A DNA stretch of 8,499 nt from the NCBI GenBank assembly GCA_031553655.1, contig JAVBLG010000099.1, positions 1-8,499 of the forward strand, given 5' to 3'. Below, in pieces: positions 6,685 to 8,499 of this stretch (position 1 is the first letter of the stretch; the number at the start of each line of letters is the position of its first letter). Both the position numbers and the translations under genes were made by a program. The stretch comes from JAVBLG01 sp031553655. GTDB taxonomy: Bacteria; Desulfobacterota; Desulfovibrionia; Desulfovibrionales; Desulfovibrionaceae. Below the pieces are notes generated by a model that was not told where the DNA came from, ran no database searches, and saw only the letters and a list, made by a program, of their open reading frames with translations.

Positions 6685-6714
6685 ATTAATGCCATTAATC
6701 GTGGCGGACCGCCA
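6685..6714. promoter_or_regulatory. Operator-like repeats between divergent kinase and sirtuin genes
   Basis: ATTAAT occurs twice (6685-6690 and 6694-6699) around GCC. Each copy is itself a palindrome, so the whole is a dyad. Immediately after lies TGGCGGACCGCCA (6702-6714), a perfect 6-bp inverted repeat with a single central A. Both sit about midway in the 244-bp divergent intergenic region, where a bound protein could affect either gene. No known regulator consensus is claimed. Confidence 0.35.
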
Positions 6715-6719
6715 GATAT

Positions 6720-6747
6720 TTTGGCGCGTAAAAGCGCATTTGGCGCG
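6720..6747 (+). repeat. 9-bp direct repeat upstream of the sirtuin promoter
   Basis: TTTGGCGCG occurs at 6720-6728 and 6739-6747, 19 bp start to start, close to two helical turns, so both copies would face the same side of the DNA. The second copy ends 13 bp before the −35 hexamer of the sirtuin promoter, a usual place for an activator site. Confidence 0.35.
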
Positions 6748-6760
6748 AAGTTTTTATGTA

Positions 6761-6789
6761 TTGATCTAGTTAGCCGCGCCTTATATGAT
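6761..6789 (+). promoter_or_regulatory. Sigma70-type promoter of the sirtuin gene
   Basis: TTGATC (6761-6766) and TATGAT (6784-6789) are separated by 17 bp, giving good matches to TTGACA and TATAAT. Transcription would start near 6796, about 20 nt before the GGAGG ribosome site at 6816-6820 of the gene starting at 6829. Confidence 0.55.
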
Positions 6790-6828
6790 GTGCCGACACA
6801 GACGAGCAAGCATACGGAGGTGGGCGTC

Positions 6829-7536
6829 ATGATCGTAATTCTTACCGGGGCGGGCATAAGCCGGGAAAGCGGCATTGCCACTTTTCGCGATGCCGGCGGA
6901 TTGTGGGAAAATGAACGCATTGAAGATGTGGCTACGCCACGCGGATTTGCCCGCAATCCGGATCGGGTGCAGGCTTTCTACAACGCCCGCCGCCGTGAGC
7001 TGTCAAACGGCAAAATCGCGCCGAACCTGGCCCACGAAGCTCTGGCCCGACTGGAACACGAGGGCTACGAACGAGTGCTGCTGATAACACAAAATGTGGA
7101 CAATTTGCACGAGCGCGCAGGGTCAAAGGCTCTTCTGCATATGCACGGTGAACTTTTCAAGGCCCGTTGCCTCGGATGCGGAACGGTCGCGCAATGGGAG
7201 GGCGATCTTGAGCGCGATTCCGTCTGCCCCGGTTGCGGCGCAGCCGGAAAGCTGCGGCCCCACATAGTATGGTTTGAGGAAATGCCCCTTTATATGGACG
7301 AAATTGACAAAGCTCTGGAGGCGTGCCGCCTGTTCGTATCCATAGGCACTTCCGGACATGTTTACCCGGCGGCCGGTTTTTGTCTGCGGGCGCGCCATGC
7401 GGGGGCCGAAACTCTGGAACTGAACCTGGAACCTTCACTCAATGCCTCCAGCTTTCACCGGGGCGTATATGGCCCGGCCTCGAAAGTAGTTACGGAATGG
7501 GTAAACGAGCTTTTGGACAATCAGGCAAATAAGTGA
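6829..7536 (+). CDS. cobB: NAD-dependent protein deacylase, Sir2/CobB family
   Basis: A 235-aa cytoplasmic sirtuin that removes acyl groups from protein lysines using NAD+, releasing nicotinamide and O-acyl-ADP-ribose. Visible motifs are GAGIS (7-11) with 'GIATFRD' (NAD pocket), TQNVDNLH (87-94) and catalytic H106 in 'HMHGEL'. A four-cysteine zinc site is formed by C114, C117, C133 and C136. GTS (173-175) and N199 ('LNLEPS') contact the nucleotide. Y51 and R54 form the YxxR pair that, in class III sirtuins such as SIRT5 and E. coli CobB, binds the acidic part of succinyl- and malonyl-lysine; desuccinylation besides deacetylation is therefore likely. The length suits the short bacterial form. 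The ATG at 6829 is preceded by GGAGG (8 nt spacing). The frame is open to 6658, but the longer N-terminus covers the promoter and lacks sirtuin features. It diverges from the kinase at 6584, and 92 bp separate it from the downstream binding-protein gene. Confidence 0.93.
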   Translation: MIVILTGAGISRESGIATFRDAGGLWENERIEDVATPRGFARNPDRVQAFYNARRRELSNGKIAPNLAHEALARLEHEGYERVLLITQNVDNLHERAGSKALLHMHGELFKARCLGCGTVAQWEGDLERDSVCPGCGAAGKLRPHIVWFEEMPLYMDEIDKALEACRLFVSIGTSGHVYPAAGFCLRARHAGAETLELNLEPSLNASSFHRGVYGPASKVVTEWVNELLDNQANK

Positions 7537-7554
7537 TAAAGAATACGGCGGCGA

Positions 7555-7599
7555 GCCGGTTCTACAGCGGTTGGCCGGCGTTTGCGCGCTTTTGCGCGC
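7555..7599 (+). promoter_or_regulatory. Hairpins in the leader of the binding-protein gene
   Basis: GCGCGC (7584-7589) and GCGCGC (7594-7599) form a perfect 6-bp stem around TTTT. Just before it, GCCGG (7555-7559) can pair with CCGGC (7575-7579). The GC-rich hairpin is followed by GGATAAAAAA rather than a T-run, so it is not an intrinsic terminator on the + strand. It lies 15 bp before the AGAAGGA ribosome site (7615-7621) and could affect read-through, transcript stability or translation. No clear −35/−10 pair was seen in 7537-7628, so co-transcription with the sirtuin gene is possible. Confidence 0.3.
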
Positions 7600-7628
7600 G
7601 GATAAAAAACAATCAGAAGGACACGCCC

Positions 7629-8384
7629 ATGAAAAAAATCGTTTTTGTCTTGAGCATGATTATGTCCCTGGCGTCCCTGCCTGCTCTGGCAGCCCAGAAA
7701 ACCTATGTGAACGGCATTGATGCCAACTACCCCCCCTTCGCCTACATTGACGAAAAAACCGGCTCTCCGGCGGGCTTTGACGTGGAATCAATGAACTTCA
7801 TCGCAAAAAAAATGGGCTTTGAAGTAAAGCATGTGCCGGTAGCCTGGGACGGCATCATCCCTGCTCTGCTGGCAAAAAAAATAGACATGATCTGCTCGGG
7901 CATGAGCGCTACCGACGCCCGCAAGACCCAGGTGGGCTTTTCTGATCCCTATTGGACCGTGGATCGCGTATTTGTGGTCAAAAAAGGCTCCGTGCTCAAA
8001 GCCGATGAGCTTTTCACCGCGAAAATCAAAATTGGGGCACAGCGCGGCACCAATGAATCCACCGAGCTGCAAAAAGAAAAAGAAGCCCGCAAAAGCCCCA
8101 TGGAAATTCGTCTGTACGATTCCGCCCCACTGGCCATTGAAGACCTCATGAACGGACGCATCGACGCGGCGCTTATGGACGAGCTGCCGGCCGCCGACGC
8201 CGCCGCCGCAGGCAAGACCATTGTGAAGATCGGCACCTTCGGCCACCCCAGCCCCTTTGGTGTTGCCGTGCGCAAGAATGACGCCGAACTGCTCAAGCTG
8301 ATCAATGAAGGCTACAAGCAGCTTATGGCCGACCCTTTCTGGCAGGAATTGCAGAAGAAGTATACTACCAAGTTACCCCAATAG
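7629..8384 (+). CDS. Periplasmic solute-binding protein, family 3 (amino-acid ABC importer)
   Basis: A 251-aa secreted binding protein that would deliver an amino acid or a similar small polar solute to an ABC importer. Residues 1-21 are a Sec signal peptide (MKK, hydrophobic core, 'LPALA' before A22). The mature protein shows the family-3 fold: 'NYPPFAYID' (33-41) and 'GFDVESMNFIAKKMG' (49-63), which fits the family signature except S54 where a large hydrophobic residue is usual. 'WDGIIPAL' follows at 73-80. R98 in 'SATDAR' and D184 in 'ALMDE' would hold the ligand carboxylate and amino groups. The length of about 250 is standard. The ATG at 7629 has AGAAGGA at 7 nt. The frame is open from a GTG at 7533, but that start lacks a ribosome site and would bury the signal peptide. 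No permease or ATPase gene lies in the remaining 115 bp, so partners are further downstream or elsewhere. The ligand is not assigned. Confidence 0.9.
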   Translation: MKKIVFVLSMIMSLASLPALAAQKTYVNGIDANYPPFAYIDEKTGSPAGFDVESMNFIAKKMGFEVKHVPVAWDGIIPALLAKKIDMICSGMSATDARKTQVGFSDPYWTVDRVFVVKKGSVLKADELFTAKIKIGAQRGTNESTELQKEKEARKSPMEIRLYDSAPLAIEDLMNGRIDAALMDELPAADAAAAGKTIVKIGTFGHPSPFGVAVRKNDAELLKLINEGYKQLMADPFWQELQKKYTTKLPQ

Positions 8385-8394
8385 ACTATCGCTA

Positions 8395-8499
8395 GCGGCC
8401 CGGCTTGCCGTGTTACTTCGTCAGACTGCGCTTTTGTCTCGCTGCGAGGGCTAAAGAGCCCACTCGCTCGCAAAAGCTTGTCTTCCTCGTCTGACGGCA
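8395..8499. repeat. Nested inverted repeat downstream of the binding-protein gene, cut by window end
   Basis: Three complementary arm pairs nest around one centre. CGTCAGAC (8419-8426) pairs with GTCTGACG (8489-8496). GCTTTTG (8430-8436) pairs with CAAAAGC (8471-8477). GCGA plus GGGCT (8444-8452) pairs with AGCCC and TCGC (8457-8467, 2-nt bulge) around an AAAG loop. In addition, TGCCG (8406-8410) is complementary to CGGCA, the last five bases of the window, so the symmetry may continue outside, perhaps covering CGGCCCGGCTTGCCG (from 8396). No T-tract follows in the window. It could be a terminator or attenuator after the stop at 8384, a dispersed palindromic (REP or MITE-like) element, or a structured RNA. 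No coding region is seen in 8385-8499. Confidence 0.6.

Noticed and set aside
6677..6694. A possible sigma54 promoter on the minus strand (TGGCA...TGCA) for the second kinase
   Set aside because: The GG and GC elements are about two bases too far apart for a −24/−12 promoter.
6658..6828. A 57-residue N-terminal extension of the sirtuin
   Set aside because: The stretch contains a good −35/−10 pair and repeats, and sirtuins start just before the GAGIS motif, as the ATG at 6829 provides.
7533..7628. A GTG start overlapping the sirtuin stop for the binding protein
   Set aside because: No ribosome site precedes it, and it would place 32 residues before a clear Sec signal peptide; the ATG at 7629 has AGAAGGA.
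8395..8499. A tRNA or tmRNA gene in the terminal palindrome
   Set aside because: The stems nest around one centre instead of forming a cloverleaf, and no T-loop consensus (GTTCGA) is present.

Overview
The window is a Gram-negative, moderately GC-rich chromosomal segment. Cytoplasmic hybrid histidine kinases, a DASS-type carrier, an ABC amino-acid-type binding protein and long G-run/C-run hairpins between genes would fit a Desulfovibrionaceae-like sulfate reducer. That placement is an inference from style, not from a marker gene. I see no rRNA, tRNA or CRISPR array.

Layout, left to right. (1) 1-234 is the end of an ISAs1-family insertion sequence. It holds the first 64 codons of the transposase on the minus strand, with the terminal inverted repeat ending at 234. 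(2) 397-2400 (+) is a cytoplasmic PAS-PAS-HisKA-HATPase-REC hybrid histidine kinase without an Hpt domain. (3) 2401-2705 is a convergent intergenic region with tandem G-rich repeats, a 48-nt near-perfect hairpin (probably a bidirectional terminator) and a second 12-bp-stem terminator. (4) 2706-3980 (-) is a 424-aa SLC13/DASS-family anion carrier with both SNT motifs. (5) 3981-4259 is its leader, with nested inverted repeats. (6) 4260-6584 (-) is a second cytoplasmic hybrid kinase, PAS-PAS-HisKA-HATPase-REC-Hpt. (7) 6585-6828 is a divergent regulatory region with a 13-bp palindrome, a 9-bp direct repeat and a good sigma70-type promoter. (8) 6829-7536 (+) is a Sir2/CobB-type NAD-dependent lysine deacylase with the YxxR acyl-pocket motif. 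(9) 7629-8384 (+) is a secreted family-3 solute-binding protein of an amino-acid-type ABC importer. (10) 8385-8499 is a nested inverted repeat cut by the window edge.

How they may work together: the two kinases have no adjacent DNA-binding response regulator, so their outputs lie elsewhere. The second carries the only Hpt domain here and could in principle pass phosphate onward for itself or for the first; this is untested. The carrier and the binding protein are uptake functions, and the Sir2 enzyme is a metabolic protein-modification eraser. Nothing in the sequence ties all these into one pathway. No obviously new multi-gene system was found. The least explained parts are the non-coding structures at 2505-2585 and 8395-8499 and the operator-like repeats at 4111-4134 and 6685-6747.
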